A DNA stretch of 64,000 bases from Thalassia testudinum (lineage: Eukaryota > Streptophyta > Magnoliopsida > Alismatales > Hydrocharitaceae): the NCBI GenBank assembly GCA_037157565.1, contig JAZHRO010000019.1:20399001-20463000 (forward strand), written 5' to 3'. Positions 12,642 through 26,395 of this stretch are shown here, in pieces; within the stretch, counting starts at the first letter, position 1, and every line of letters begins with the position of its first letter. Under the pieces are notes generated by a model. It ran no database searches. It saw only the letters and a list, made by a program, of their open reading frames with translations, and was not told the DNA's origin. The position numbers and the translations under genes are program-made.

Positions 12642-14503
12642 GTTTTGAGTATAATAACAAATGTAATATTTTGGTGCCAATGACATTGAAATGTATGTCG
12701 ACATTTCATGTCTTTATAATAAACACTCGTAATCCTTACAATGGTATGTTACTAATGAAAACTTAAAAAATTATTACCTATCTATTGTCATACTGTAGTT
12801 GTTACATGCCATTACTTGTTTGAAACAATCCTATTGCTTGCTTTTATTACGATCAACTACTTTGCAAGAAAACAGTAAGCATCTTATCATTACGGTTACC
12901 TATTTGCTTCTATTTCAAATAAGAAAATATTTACTAAGGTTATTAAACTTCCTCTACGTTATGACATTTTCTATACAATAAATGTTACTTGTATAAAATT
13001 ATGATTGTAGCAAACTATGTGATCATGCTATTGACTTTCCCAACTACTAATCCCGGATATCGTTATTCAGATAGCCTTGCAAAAATAATGAAAATGACAA
13101 AAGCTAATGCACATTTGATCATGGATTAGTGAGGATGCATGTGCGAAAGATAGAAACTCCTTGGAATGTTATCTCATATTACCTCTCTATAAATTTTGCA
13201 TCGTCATTTTAGTTGCTCGTTAACATGAGACCCCACATTTCTTATGAAATTGGCCTCAAAATCGAAATTCACATTTCAATACAAATAACTTAGGTAATCA
13301 ACTAGGGAGTGCCTATTGCAAGTAATTTACTATAAAACAAAGTAAAGAACTAGGAGGCCTTAAAGGTTGTTTTCCATTGCTTCTAACCACTACCAATACG
13401 AAGTCACTCTGACCAAATATAATTGGTTAATCGCGATATAGCAGCTAATTTACAAGCATATTTTTTACAACATCATGAGCATATATATTAATGTGAACAA
13501 TGTTTGTTGTAAAGTTAATTTGAAATAATAATTGAACATAGAGAAATTAATGGTTAAATTCTATTCTTGAAATTTTCGAGAAAGAGAGAAGTCCATTTTA
13601 TTTTCAAATAGGTAATGACGTGACACGTCAAACTCGTCTATTTTATATCAACCACTGTATTGAATCTTAAGGGAAAATTTTCACCATTAATGCTAACAAA
13701 TGCACCAGTTCCACCCAAAAGGTGAACTAGCACAATTTGAAACAAGTTGAATAAGAAACATGTGGTATGGTATGAAGATGACAATGCAAACCTGAAATAA
13801 TAATAACACTTAAAGAGTTCTAGGTTGTTGCCTCAGCTAAGTAATACGTAGTGCACAATTGGCCATGACATACATTTAAGAGTCATTGTCCAAACAATTG
13901 AACCATAAAATGAAGATTAAAATACTACCTAAGCTCAATAAGAGTTTAGAAATGTGTACAACTCAAAGTTAATTTGTAAAGAAAAAAGTTCAGTCCATAG
14001 TAATGCAACTACAATCAAACATATTGGTCCCGAAGCAAAGATATATGAAGGATGTACATACAACTAGTTGCTTGCACTATAAGAGGCCTGGAAACTATTA
14101 AGTCCCTTATGTACACAACAATCATTATTTGTGCACCAAGACTTATGTATGAAGTGCAACAAATCAAATTCGAATGTTAGTAGAGTAGTATGTATGATAA
14201 AAGTTAATAAGGGAAGATTAATTAAAAGTTTGGCTACACACTTTTCAATAAAGTCAATTTTTGTTATCATGCTTCTTTTTCTTCTATGTTGAATGATGAT
14301 TTGTATTTATTCAAATCTTGATTATTTTTTAGACTAAATCTTTTTACTGAAAGGCATATAATGAATTGAATCATAAATTATATGTAAAATCTATTTTAAA
14401 TTAACTTGAGTGCAGTTTGACTAAAAACACGAGTTGAATTCCATGCACCTTGTCCTTATCTGTATCCAAAGGGAGTTGAAAGCTGATAGTGTTGTAAAAC
14501 GAC

Positions 14504-16291
14504 TGTTGAACGCTACGAACCTACGCTAACATGTTTGGTTTTGGAAAAACCTGTCGTTGTAGTTCGAAAGCGAAGAATTCGTGTTCAACAAATAAGATTT
14601 ATACCGAAATTAAAATTCCGGGTCGAACACAGGGAGGCAGACGTTTGATTTAAAAACTACGCGTTTCTTTTTATTTGTTACAAAATAATTCAATTTAGAA
14701 TCATCTAATTATTTACAATAAATAGAAGAGAGAGAGAGAGTAAGAGAGAAAGAGAATATTACACAGAGAAATCAAAATGAGATGTAGAATAAACAAGGAA
14801 TTTTTGTATTGAAGAGATTGTTCGTTACAACTAGAAAGCATAAAACAATTACTCTAGAAAGCAATAAATTTACTCTAGAAAGCATTAAAAGAATGGAGAG
14901 AGAAATGTCCTCCTCGACGATTGCTTGGAGGACGAGTAGATTAATCTAGAAAGCAGTAAATCTATACTAGAAAGCGGTAAAAAGAATAGGGAGAGAGAAA
15001 TCCTCCTCGACGGTTGCTTGGAGGATGAGCTGGACGGGACGACGTCTGGACAAACGAGAACGGAGCAGGACGAGGGAGGACGAAGCAGAAGAGCGGGAAC
15101 GGAGCAGCACGCCGTCGTCGTCGCGAGATCCACTTCCGAAGGAGGACGAAAATTTAGACTTTATCTCGCGAGGAGCATCCCGGGTGTGGGACAAGCTTCT
15201 CTTGAGCTTTGGAGAGGTAGAGAGGAGAAGGAAGGGATGAGAATTTCGTATGGAGGGGGTCTCCTTTTATAGTTGCAAGGAGTGGGGGCAAAATGGACAT
15301 TACAACTTCAAAACAATAAATGAGCGGTCTTTAGTGACAGATGAAACCGTCGCTAAAGCCCCCAACGCGCGCGTCGCTTCCGCACCCACGCGCGCCCGCT
15401 CAGCCGCCCGCGCGTGTAACGCCTACGCGCTTCTATTGATTTTCAGCCATCCGATCGAGAGATCGGACGGCTTAAAATCGCGCCTTCACCGCTGTCGCCC
15501 GCCCGCCTACACGTGCGATCGCGCGTCCACGCGGGCGTCCAATCGCGCGTCGTCCTGATTGAGCGCGCGCGGCCGTTGGATCTCCATCTGACGCTCATCC
15601 GCACCCGCTCAATCGCGCCTTCCGCTCCCTCGCCGCGGCTCGAACTCGCGCCCCGCGCTCGCGTAAGCGAGCTCGACCGCTGCACTGCGGGGCACGGATG
15701 GTCGAGCGCATGTTTTAAGCGTCGGGCGACCACAGCCGTTGGATCGAGATCCAACGGCGGAGAGGAGACGGGTGCGCTCTCTTCACAAGATGCATGCGAC
15801 CGTTTGGGCGGCTGAGATGGCACCACGTGGCACCATCTTGGCCATCCACCTTCTGGAAGTTGTAGATGGTGCCACGGATGTCGGATTGACTCGATTTTTG
15901 TGTCGTTGGGCTGCGATCGTCGATCCGAATTCATCCGTACGGTCGGATTTGTCATCTGAAGTGTGGATTTACACCATCCTGTCCCTTGATCTTCTAGGGT
16001 TCCCCGGTCTCTATCTGATGCTACGGATGCCTGATTAGGGCGATCTTGGAGTCGTTGAACTCCAATCGTCGCCCTGATCACATCCATACGGTTGGATCTT
16101 TGATCCGAGGCCCCGATAAAATGTTTGCCCTGTCCAAGCACATAAAAGGAGACAATTAACCTCCATTTTATTCAAACTACTCTAAATGCAAGATGATGCA
16201 TGTTATGCAATATTTATATTATGAAATGCAATCCTATGCTTAAGAACATGCATATATAGACATTTTAAGTAGTGTAAATGTGTTTACATCA
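14504..16291 (-). mobile_element. Solo LTR S (1,788 bp)
   Basis: The element runs from TGTTGAACG to TTTACATCA and is flanked by a perfect 5-bp duplication, acgac (14,499-14,503 and 16,292-16,296), within H sequence that is uninterrupted near 25,110. A TATA box on the minus strand (CTATAAAAGG, 15,263-15,272) and the U5 motif TCCCTGTGTTCGACC (minus strand, 14,621-14,635) give minus as sense. That motif is shared with the Athila/Tat-type elements T, Z and W, suggesting the same clade. The middle (15,350-15,760) is GC-rich with several short palindromes. There is no internal region and no coding sequence; ORFs inside it are by-products of composition. Confidence 0.85.
15735..15758. repeat. 11-bp-stem palindrome inside LTR S
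   Basis: GCCGTTGGATC and GATCCAACGGC are separated by only two bases. Related GTTGGATC strings occur at 15,572-15,584 and 16,090-16,100, and a smaller hairpin, CCGATC-gaga-GATCGG, is at 15,451-15,466. Comparable ATCCAACGGC strings are common in plant repeats from general knowledge, so this is probably a family trait. Confidence 0.6.
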
Positions 16292-17399
16292 ACGACATCG
16301 AAACACGGATTTGAATTTGTTATTGTGATTAGAAAGTAATTTTGTATCGTGATTACCTCGTTCTATCACAAATTCTTATTGACACTATATAAGTATAGAA
16401 TTGTTCCCTCCAGATTAAAAGTTTTTCTAAAAGAAAAAATGATGCAACACATTAGGATAAAATTATATGTATATAGAACATGAAGCCTAAATCAACAAAT
16501 AATTTCCTCAAAAAAGCTTCTAGAAACCTAGATTTTTTTTACTATCATATTGGAATTGATTGAATGTCAAAACACCTTCATTAAATTACTTTGTGACAAC
16601 GAAAATGAATAAAATATAGAGAGAAAAAATCCATACCAAATGTTTCTATTAAGCAACGTACATTTGTCATCAAAACATTTGAGGCACCTGATTTTTTCAC
16701 ATTTATCTTGAAATTAAATTACTTGAAGCATTAAATACATACATCATATATATTTGGAATATGTACTTGTTGAATGTAAAGGAATTGAAGTTTGCACCAT
16801 ATGCATTCCAATAAATAATAAGAAACTCCATGAATTAAATGTCCTAAGCCTTGATCCACAGGAATAAATTGCACAAAGGAGAAACTATTATCTAATAAAA
16901 TATAATTCCAACTATCCTTTTAATATATAAGATGATTCGAGTATGCTATTGATACAAAGAATTCTAGTGGAGTCTTCAAGCTTATCTAATCTTATTCCAT
17001 GCTTCCCCTATGTGTTCATTGTCTCATCTTCATGTCCACATAGCTATTGTAACAAAAATTTGTAGAACTCTGATCAATTTTTGGTACCCACACATTTAAA
17101 TTATTTTGAATGTCTACAATAAGTCAGAGAATATTGATAGAGAATTTTGAAACAAGAAATTTAATCTTATGTTTATTAGATATCCCACCGCTAATGGAAG
17201 TACCTAGTTTGCTATTAACTTAACTATAAATCTAATCTCCTTACAATCTACTATCTTCTTACTATTTCACATATAAATCTAATAATTTCACTCTCTTCAA
17301 TCGAACTACATATGAGGCACTCTCATAGAGGTTAAATCACCTAACCAACAACTCCTATCCCTCTGCTCCATCCAACACTTGTTCCTCGCTCACAGACCA

Positions 17400-20094
17400 T
17401 GTTACGACCCAGTTCCTGAATGCCTACAGGACTCGAGACTGGCTCGCCTCGACTAATCCCAAGACCTAGTCGTCCAACAAGAAATAACCGAAAAGCAGGA
17501 AAATAAACCACATTCACATATGCAATGTAACTAAGCAGTAAAAACGTACAAGCAGTAAAGGAAAGTAATAGCTACTAATTCAGTACATACCACCACAACA
17601 ACAGGAAAAACAGAACGAAAGCAACTGTAACAAAAATAGTAGCAAAAAGTCTGAAACTCACTATAGTAGTAAAGAGAGTACTACAAAAAGTACTAAAACT
17701 ATGGCTGGGCTCAACTAGGCCCAACACCCTCCGCAGCTGGTAGCTCGGGCTGCTCAACTCTTGGACCTGAACAGTGTTATGAAAAAGGCAGAGTCAGCGA
17801 ACACTGAGTAGAGTAGTAACCATACTATCTAAAGCAGTAAAAGTTGCAGGTATATTTGTCTTTTCGAGTTATTTTATTTTACAAGTAATTCCCTTTTACC
17901 CCATTTGGTTAAACTTCATATTTTTCTCAATCTTGCATGTTCCTCGTGGGAATGATCTTGATTGCAGTCTTTTCCGAAGAGTAGAAGGTACACGAGGTGC
18001 TCTCTTGGCTAGGAGAGTCCCCCGTGGTAGTCCTACACCCAGTCAACCACCCCGAGGTCACTGACAGACGTAGCGGTGACTACGGCACGCACGATAAGCG
18101 CAAGGGTAGCTACTTTGCACTGACACGCGGTCAGTCATTTCCGCTAAGGGGTATGCCCAAAGTATAGCACGGAACAGTATAAGGCCTAGCCCTCTCAGAA
18201 ATAGGGGTCTAGCCCCTCAAAACCAAATAGGGGTCTCGCCCCCCCACAGTCCACGCACCCTCGTCTGACTACCCCAGTTTGCCCATAGGGCCTAACAAGT
18301 CAGTGTAGGGTGACTAGCTGAACCTCGGGCCCCGTGGGGTGCCTATCTCCCTCCCTACACTAGTAGCTCACCTCGATACCGTGTATGCGAGGGCCAATAG
18401 AAGTCGGTGTAGAGTGGCCAATCCTAACCCCGGGTCCCGACCCAAGGGTGGCTAGCTCCACTCTACACTAAAAGGGGACAGTCGCTCTCCTTGGTACCAC
18501 GTACTCAAGGGCCAGCACACCTCCCGTGCACATTCCATACTTTTCCATCTATCCACAGGAGCTCTACTCCTAACTCCCTGTAGGGTTCATGCGCATGTTC
18601 ACCATATTATTCCAATCCAGGTTTCATCATTCACAATCCAATTCTCATTTATACGCAGGCAACCCGTATTTCCATAGTTTAATACATGCAACAAGTGATA
18701 TCACAGGTAACTGTTTAGTTATCTTAGGCAGCTCATACTTATTTATAGGCAGTGGATAACATTTAGCTCATTCATATAAATATAATTACAATTACGCAGA
18801 ATAATTGGTTCAACCATTTCTCTATCCTAAGGTTCATGCCACATCCTAGGTTTCCAGTTGACTAATTTTTCATAGATGCATTAATGTTTAATAAGAATAA
18901 CAGAGGTGGACCACTATACCAGACAATCCAGGAGTACTAGGGGCTTGAACTGCAGACCCAGGTGCCTCTGCAACCCTAGACACATAGCAGGTCGAAGCCC
19001 TATACCAAGGAACATATTACAACGAAAGGTTCAGAACAGTGTATAAAGGTTTCTAATATGTAGAGAAACTCACAAGGAAATCACAGATACTTCGTTTGCA
19101 TAAAACGGATCCCGATCAGACCCCAAACGGGTCAAAAACGTGTCTGCAGACCAAAATCAGATGTCTGGAAACAAGTCCCGACGTCTTAAAAGTCATAGAG
19201 ACTCACCTCAAGCTCCTGCAGTGACCTCAGACATCCAAGACTCCCCCGCGACCGTCTGAAAATAGTTCCAGATGCCTAACCAGTCCACCGGTTGTCTGGA
19301 AACATCTTCGGTCGTCTGATAAGGTTTCTAGACGTCCGAAAGTGCGTGGAAAGGCATTCCGCACACCTTCTCAAGGCTGCTCTTGCGCACGACAAGGCAG
19401 CACTGTACTTTAGCCCAAACTAGATCGCCTGCGGTGCGGCCTGCATGGCCACAACCGCGAAGAAGATGTACCTTCGCGATACAGATGTTTTCAGACATCT
19501 GGTGTTGACACCAGACGTCCAGCAGATCGTCCGGAAGACACTCCGAACGTCTGATACTGGAAAAATTCCAATATCAGACCGCGCTCCCAGCGCTTCTTGC
19601 CATGCTCCACCGCATCTCCCCTTGTTCTGTTGCATCTCCAACTGCTACTGGTGGTCGAGGACGATGTTCCAATGCCCTCCTCCTACCACAAGTGCCGTGG
19701 TGATCGTGCGAGCTTCTGATGAGCTTCCATGAAGCTCTCGACCTCGGCCTCCTCCTTCTCACGCACTCTCCTCCTCCACGCTCTCATGCTCTCCCTCTCG
19801 CTCACCTCCTCCTTCCGCTCCGGCAGTGGAAGTGGGGTGTGGTGGTAGTGGTGGAGTGGAGAGGAGAGGAAGGGGGGGTTGGCTCTTTATAGCCAAGGGA
19901 TTAGGGTTCGGCAGGGGGAAAAAGGAAGAAGGAAGGAGAGAGAAGGAGATTCTGTGCGCCGCCAGCATGCAGAACGCAGAGTGAATACAGATTTTTAATT
20001 TTCAAATGTCCGGGAAGGGGTCCAGATGTCTGGCCAAACGTCTGACCGACACTCCAGATGTCTTAAAAGGCTAAAAGTGGAACGGGTCTTTACA
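17400..20094 (-). mobile_element. Solo LTR X3 of family X (2,695 bp), the best-preserved copy
   Basis: The element runs from TGTTACGACCCAGTTCC to GGGTCTTTACA with a perfect target duplication gacca (17,395-17,399 and 20,095-20,099). The pre-insertion sequence cagaccattgaaaggg is preserved at 11,209-11,225. The first and last 11 bases form an imperfect inverted repeat (TGTTACGACCC with GGGTCTTTACA). The TATA box, CTATAAAGAG, lies on the minus strand at 19,884-19,893, so the transcript would run leftward. AGACGTCT-type palindromes occur at 19,150-19,350, 19,490-19,560 and 20,005-20,065. It is a solo LTR with no coding capacity. Confidence 0.92.
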
Positions 20095-20572
20095 GACCAT
20101 TGAAAGGGTTACAAATTGATCTGTGAATAACATTACATCAATCAGTTAAACTCAACTTGCTTCTTTCACGTCCCCCAATGCGAAGTACCTTCTAGAAGTG
20201 AACCAATTGCCTACCACCAACCTTAGCTTCTCTCTCCTAGGTTTGTCTAGGGAGGAGATATCTTTAACTCAATGACCTAGGTGACGCTCTTTAACAACTC
20301 TGTCGTCAATATAAGCCCAACATCCATGTGAAATATTGATGGAAGAATGATTTAATTAAAATCAAGCTTGCTAAGATAATCAAAACTGTAAATACAACTT
20401 ACCAGTCTCATTATGACATGACATGATTTAGAAGTTCTTCCTCCTAATGGAGATGCAAATTTTCTCAACAGCCAATTTGCTCTAATGGATGGGGAATGGT
20501 GTTTCAAAAAATTACTCCCTTGGCAGTATTCAACGTGTGTGCATAGTTAGCCTTCACCCTCCAACAATCTTT

Positions 20573-20752
20573 CTAGCCCAATATTCCCACCACTACACTC
20601 CTAAGCACACATTTCCTACAGGGCTCACATAAGTACCATGCATCCTTCAAGACCACCATTTTCCCAATTTTCTCGAGCGAATTGACACCACATTTGGCAC
20701 TATTTCGAGCAACGATTTCAATCTTGTTGTTTAGAATACTTATGGTAGGGAT
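20573..20752 (-). pseudogene. Relic coding block of repeat H, copy 3 (open 59-codon frame)
   Basis: This is the same 59-codon frame as at 11,688-11,867, open between TGA (20,753-20,755) and TAG (20,573-20,575). It contains KMVVLKDAWYLCEPCRK. It has no ATG at its start and the family is unknown. Amino-acid differences from monomers 2 and 4 are frequent, suggesting a decaying exon. Confidence 0.35.
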
Positions 20753-21390
20753 TCAATATGAAGGGTGATGAGAACCTGGATATGGTAGGGTTTCAATATG
20801 AAGAGACACGAGAGTTGAGAGATTAAGCTAAGCAAAATAAGGAGTCCTAGACAAATCTATCCCGACTCGATTACAGCACTTCTTAACATATGTTTTCTAA
20901 TTATATGCTAATAGGTTGTTAAATCAAAAATTTGTTTACGACATTGATAAGTAAATTTTTTTTAAAATCTTTAGATTGAGAATGTGTTACAGTAAAGTGC
21001 ATCATATTCCTTTTTTTAGGAATATTATTGTCTATTATGCTTGTACTATTCAAAAGATATGTTGATGGCCAACATAAAAAAATCAAAACCAACGATACAT
21101 GAGCCTAGCTTCTTTATAATTGACTAAATAATGCTTCATTTTTCCTAATATATATGTATAATATGATCTTATTTCTCGCTGATTGCCATTTCATAGAACA
21201 TAGCAGACAAAAGTGTACATAGGATTGAGAGATATCATATCTCGATACAAATCTTTTCATTTAAATAAATGGTTTTATAAATGTGCTAGACTTTGTCCAT
21301 CATTTCTTTGTGTCAGAATTTATTTCAAGCCACTATATAATCTCATTTTGACACCCCAAAACACATCCACCACAAATTTGTGGAGGTTTC

Positions 21391-23123
21391 TGTAATTCCC
21401 TACTTGGAGGGGGTGAGATCAGTGTGACAAAAAAATGCGGAATTGAAATATAAAGCAATCTCAAAAAACAATCGCACAATGTACACAGGTATTTTTAGGT
21501 GGAAACCCAAACCGGGTGAAAACCACCACCTAACCCTCTCGAGTTAGGATTTTCCGATCAACCAAGTTGATCAAAATCCACTAAACGAATCACTTTAAAC
21601 GAGGGTGATTCAACCTCAGTACAACCACACTACAAGTACGAGGGTAGCGTTCCTCAACCCCTTCTCTCCACGAGAAGGATTTTGTCCCACGAAGGAGACG
21701 GAAATTCGCAAAGCGAATACCCAACCAAAATAACAAAGGTAAAATAAACAACAAACCTATAGAGCCAACAAAGTAATAAACCTAAGCTTCTATAGGATTT
21801 AGGAAACTCCCCTTTGCTAGGAGTGCGTCGACGATGACGCGGTGCGTGAGCCACGTGACGGCGCAATGTCGCTCTCGTAGACAACGGCGGGAGAGCGGGT
21901 GCGCGAAGGTTTGATGCTCTCAAGATGTAGAACTTGAGCTTAGAGAGCAAGAGCTTCTTGGACACAAGAGAGTGGAAGTATGTTGCTTAAGTGTGTCTTG
22001 TGTTTTTCTAAGTGTATCTCTTATGTGTTTTTGTGTTGCAAGGGTTCCCCTCTATTTATAGAGGCCTTAGGAAGGCTTTGGAAGGCTTAGGAAGGGTTCT
22101 ATAGCCGTTGGGAACAAAGTCCAAGTGAATCAGCCCGAAATCAGGAATAATCATTGTTCTGACAGGCTTATCAGACGTCTAATTCTAGCATCAGACGTCT
22201 GGAAGTTCACTATAAGACGTCTGATTCAAAGGTCAGACGTCTGATTTTGGGCGGGTCTCTCCCTGACTTAGATCAGATCTAAACAGGATTTTTGTCCAAG
22301 TCCATCAGACGACATGCAGGACGTCTTGCACTGTGTCTGGACGTCTGGAAACCTACTTTTACTGTGGGAATTGATTTCCAAACGTTGCAACGGCTAGAAA
22401 ATCTCTGAGAAGAGATTTTGGGTCAGCCGAGGCAAAACGGTCATTTATCAGACATCTGGAAAGGCCTAAGGATGTCTGATAAGGCTCTAACGGTCATATC
22501 CTTGAGTGTCTGCTAAGCCAGCCAACGGTCCACTAATTGGACGTCTGGCAAATCCATCAGACGTCTTCTAAGACGTCTGGTATAAGGTCTGGACGTCTGA
22601 TTTCATCAGACAGAACTACCTATGTCCAGCCTAACAGTTATCAGACGTCTGAAACAACAGTCAGACGTCTTAAAATACATTATCAGACGTCTGATTTGGG
22701 AATTAGACGTTTGGAAAGTCTGTTTGAACCCTATATTGGTTTTCTAAGTATTCTATAGAAAACCTAAGTATCCTAGGGTTGTGCCGGTGTTCCTAGGACT
22801 ACTGTTAAGGTTCTTTGAGGCTCTTTAACATGAAATATCTAAGGAAAAAAAAGAGAAACAAAAGAAACAGAAAATACAACAAGTACAAAAGAAGGAAATC
22901 TATCATATTCTTCATTTCCTTCCATCTTCAATCTTTCGCTCCTCGCGAACCTCCTCTGTTCTTCATTAAGCTCCTCCAATCCATCCTGGATGCGAGCTCG
23001 AGTTTCGTCTAAACACGTCCACATTTGCAATTGACCTGAAATCTAGGACTCAAATTGCAAATGTTAAATAACACGTGTTTTGTTATCATCAAAACAAATG
23101 ATCGTGGTGCTCTAACACCAACA
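21391..23123 (-). mobile_element. Solo LTR U (1,733 bp), Ty1/copia SIRE-like ends
   Basis: The element runs from TGTAATTCCC to CTAACACCAACA with a perfect gtttc duplication on both sides. Read on the minus strand it starts TGTTGGTGTTAGAGC, followed by TGTTTTGATGATAACA, which resembles the 5' end of plant SIRE/Maximus Ty1/copia LTRs from general knowledge. A TATA box sits in the palindrome CCTCTATTTATAGAGG (22,049-22,064). The part 22,165-22,715 carries about sixteen AGACGTCT or near-identical motifs in roughly 550 bp. It has no coding sequence and is inserted in the peptide gene of monomer 3. Confidence 0.85.
22165..22715. repeat. Dense AGACGTCT palindrome cluster in LTR U
   Basis: About sixteen copies of (T)CAGACGTCTG(A/G) or one-base variants are separated by irregular gaps of about 10-70 bp. 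Each unit is palindromic and contains the ACGT core of plant bZIP sites (GACGTC, C-box type). Decayed copies such as cagacatctgg and ggatgtctgat differ exactly at the CpG. The function is unknown. Confidence 0.75.
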
Positions 23124-26100
23124 GTTTCTTGTTTTTCCTAAAAGGTGGGCGCATCCTAATCCATGCCTCAGATTGATGAGCCATGGGCATATATGCTATC
23201 ATTAGGAATTAGGGAACTAGCAAACTTGAGAGCCATCATGGAATTGCCATGTTTTGAGTATAATTACCAACATAATATTTTGGTGCTAATGACTTTGAAA
23301 TGTATGCCGACATTTCATGTCTTTATAGTAAACACTCGTAACCCTTACAATGGTATGTTACTAATGAAAACTTAAAAAATTATTACCTATCTATTGTCAA
23401 ATTATAGTTGTTACATGCCATTACTCATTTGAAACAATCCTGTTGCTGGCTTTTATTATGATCAGCTACTTTGCAAGAAAATCGTAAGCATCTTATCATT
23501 GCGGTTACCTATTTGATTCTGTTTCATATAAGAAAATATTTACTAAGGTTGTTAAAATTCTTCTACGTTAAGATAGTTTCTATACAATAAATGTTACTTG
23601 TATAAAATTCTGATTGCAGCAAACTATGTGATCACACTATTGACTTTCCCAACGACTAATCCTAGATACCGTTATTCTGATAGCCTTGCAAAAATAACAA
23701 AAATGACAAAAGCTAATGCACGTTTGATCATGGATTAGTGAGCATGCATGTGCGAAAGGTAGAAACTCCTTGGAATGTTATCTCGTATTACCTCTTTATA
23801 AATTTTGCATTGTCATTTTAGTTGCTCATTAACATGGGACCCCACATTTCTTATGAAATTGGCCTCAAAAATCGAAATTCACATTTTCAATACAAATAAC
23901 TTGGTAATCAACTAGGGAGTGCTTATTGCAAGTAATTTACTATAAAACAAAGTAAAGAATTGGGAGGCCTTAAAGTTTGTTTTCCTTTGCTTATAACCAC
24001 TACCAATACGAAGTCGCTCTGACCAAATATAATTGGTTAGTCAAGATATAACAGCTAATTTACAAGCATATTTTTTACTACATTATGAACAAGTATATAC
24101 TAATGTGAACAATGTTAGTTGTAAAGTTAATTTGAAATAATAATTGAACATAGGGAAATTAATGGTTAAATTCTATTCTCGAAATTTTGAGAAAGAGAGA
24201 AGTCCTTTGTATTTTCGAATCAGTAATAACGTGACACAGCAAATTCGTCTACTTTATATCAACCACTGTATTGAATCTTAAGGGAAAATTTTCACCATTA
24301 ATGCTAACAAATGCACCAATTCCACCCAATAGGTGAACTAGCACAATTTGAAACAAGTTGAATAAGAAACATGTGGTATGGTATGAAGATGACAATGCAA
24401 ACCTGAAATAATAATAACACTTAAAGAGTTCTAGGTTGTTGCTTCAGCTAGGTAATACGTAGTGCACAATTGGCCATAACATACACTTAAGAGTCATTGT
24501 CCAAACAATTGAACCATAAAATGAAGATTAAAATACTACCTAAGCTCAATAAGAGTTTAGAAATGTGTACAACTCAAAGTTAATTTGTAAAGAAACAAGT
24601 TCAATCCATAGTAATGCAACTACAATCAAACATAATGCTCCCGAAGCAAGGATATATGAAGGACGTACATACAACTAGTTGCTTGCACTATAAGAGGCCC
24701 AGCAACTATTAAGTCCCTTATGTGTACAACAATCATTATTTGTGCACTAAGACTTGTGTATGAAGTGCAACAAATCAAATTCGAATGTTAGCAGAGTAGT
24801 ATGTATGATAGAAGTTAATAAGGGAAGATTAATTAAAACATTGGCTACACACTTTTCATTAAAGTCAGTTTTTGTTATCATGCTTCTTTTTCTTCTATGT
24901 TGAATGATGATTTGTATTTATTCAAATCTTGATTATTTTAGACTAAATTTTTTTACTGAAAGGCATATAATGAATTGGATCATAAATTATATGTAAAATC
25001 TATTTTAAATTAACTTGAGTGCAGTTTGACTAGAAACACGAGTTGAATTCCACGCACCTTGTCCTTATCTGTATCCAAAGGGAGTTGAAAGCTGATAGTG
25101 TTGTAAAACTGCATCGAAACACGGATTTGAATTTGTTATTGTGATAAGAAAGTAATTTTGTATCGTGATTACCTCGCGTTCTATCACAAATTCTTGTTGA
25201 CACTATATAAGGATAGAATTGTGCCCTCCAGATTAAAAGTTTTTCTAAAAAAAAAAAATGACGCAACACATTAGGATAAAATTATATGTATATAGAACAT
25301 GAAGCCTAAATCAACAAATAATTTCCTCAAAAAAGCTTTTAGAAACCTAGATTTCCTTTACTATCATATTAGAATTGATTGAATGTGAAAACACCTTCTA
25401 CGTTAAATTACATTGTGACAACGAAAATGAATAAAATATAGAAAAAAAAATTCCATACCAAATGTTTCTAGTAAGCAACATACATTTGTCATCAAAATAA
25501 TTGAGGCACCTGATTTTTTCATATTTATCTTGAAATTAAATTACTTGAAGCATTAAATACGTACATCATATATATTTGGAATATGTACTTGTTGAATGTA
25601 AAGGAATCGAAGTTGGCACCATATGCATTCCAGTAAATATTAAGAAACTCTGTGAATTTTATGTCCTAAGCCTTGATCCACAGGAATAAAATGCACAAAG
25701 GAGAAACTATTATCTAATAAAATATAATTCCAACTATCCTTTTAATATATAAGATGATTCGAGTATGCTATTGATACAAAGAATTCTAGTGGAGTCTTCA
25801 AGCTTATCTAATCTTATTCCATGCTTCCCCTATGTGTTCATTGTCTCATCTTCATGTCCACATAGCTATTGTAACAAAAATTTGTAGAACTCTGATCAAT
25901 TTTTGGTACCCATACATTTAAATTATTTTGAATGTCTACAATAAGTCAGAGAATATTGATAGAGAATTTTGAAACAAGAAATTTAATCTTATGTTTATTA
26001 GATATCCCACCGCTAATGGAAGTACCTAGTTTGCTATTAACTTAACTATAAATCTAATCTCCTTACAATCTACTATCTTCTTACTATTTCACATATAAAT

Positions 26101-26395
26101 CTAATAATTTCACTCTCTTCAATCGAACTACATACGAGGCACTCTCGAGGTTAAATCACCTAACCAGCAACTCCTATCCCTGTGCTCCATCCAACACTTG
26201 TTCCTCACTCACAAACCATTGAAAGGGTTACAAATTGATCTATGAATAACATTACATCAATTAGTTAAACTCAACTTTCTTCTTTCACGTCTCCCAATGC
26301 GATGTACCTTCCGGAAGTGAACCAATCGTCTACCACCAACCTTAGCTTCTCTCTCCATTGCTTGTCTAGGGAAGATATATCTTTAACTCAATGAC

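Larger units (their letters stand above)
11707..20591 (-). repeat. Tandem repeat H, monomer 2 (about 4.39 kb without insertions)
   Basis: This is the second complete monomer. It is interrupted by solo LTR S (14,504-16,291) and solo LTR X3 (17,400-20,094), and removing both with one target duplication each leaves about 4,392 bp. It carries peptide ORF copy 2. The blocks 12,705-14,498, 16,297-17,394 and 20,100-20,572 are AT-rich and show no gene I can defend; a 68-codon minus frame at 14,064-14,270 is closed by TAG in monomers 1 and 3 and was dismissed. This monomer gives the uninterrupted reference for the X1 and U target sites (12,950-12,966 and 12,515). Confidence 0.87.
21343..23250 (-). pseudogene. 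Secreted-peptide gene of monomer 3, destroyed
   Basis: The start codon is at 23,248-23,250. The fifth codon has become TGA (MAIP-stop-W, where the intact copies read PRW). Solo LTR U interrupts the reading frame between codons of the mature region, with 5-bp duplication gtttc at 21,386-21,390 and 23,124-23,128. One A is missing from the run at 21,357-21,360 relative to copy 2, shifting the last codons. These three independent lesions leave no function. Confidence 0.75.

Noticed and set aside
14064..14270. 68-codon minus-strand ORF in H monomer 2
   Set aside because: The same frame has a TAG at the Trp codon in monomers 1 and 3. There is no signal or motif, so it is most likely open by chance.
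17400..20094. Family X as a DNA transposon with terminal inverted repeats
   Set aside because: The 11-bp imperfect inverted ends are short. TG...CA termini, a 5-bp target duplication, an internal TATA box and constant 2,695-bp length fit a solo LTR better, and no transposase is present.
22165..22715. CRISPR-like repeat array
   Set aside because: The motifs are palindromic 10-mers with irregular 10-70-bp gaps inside a plant LTR. There are no regular spacers and no cas genes.
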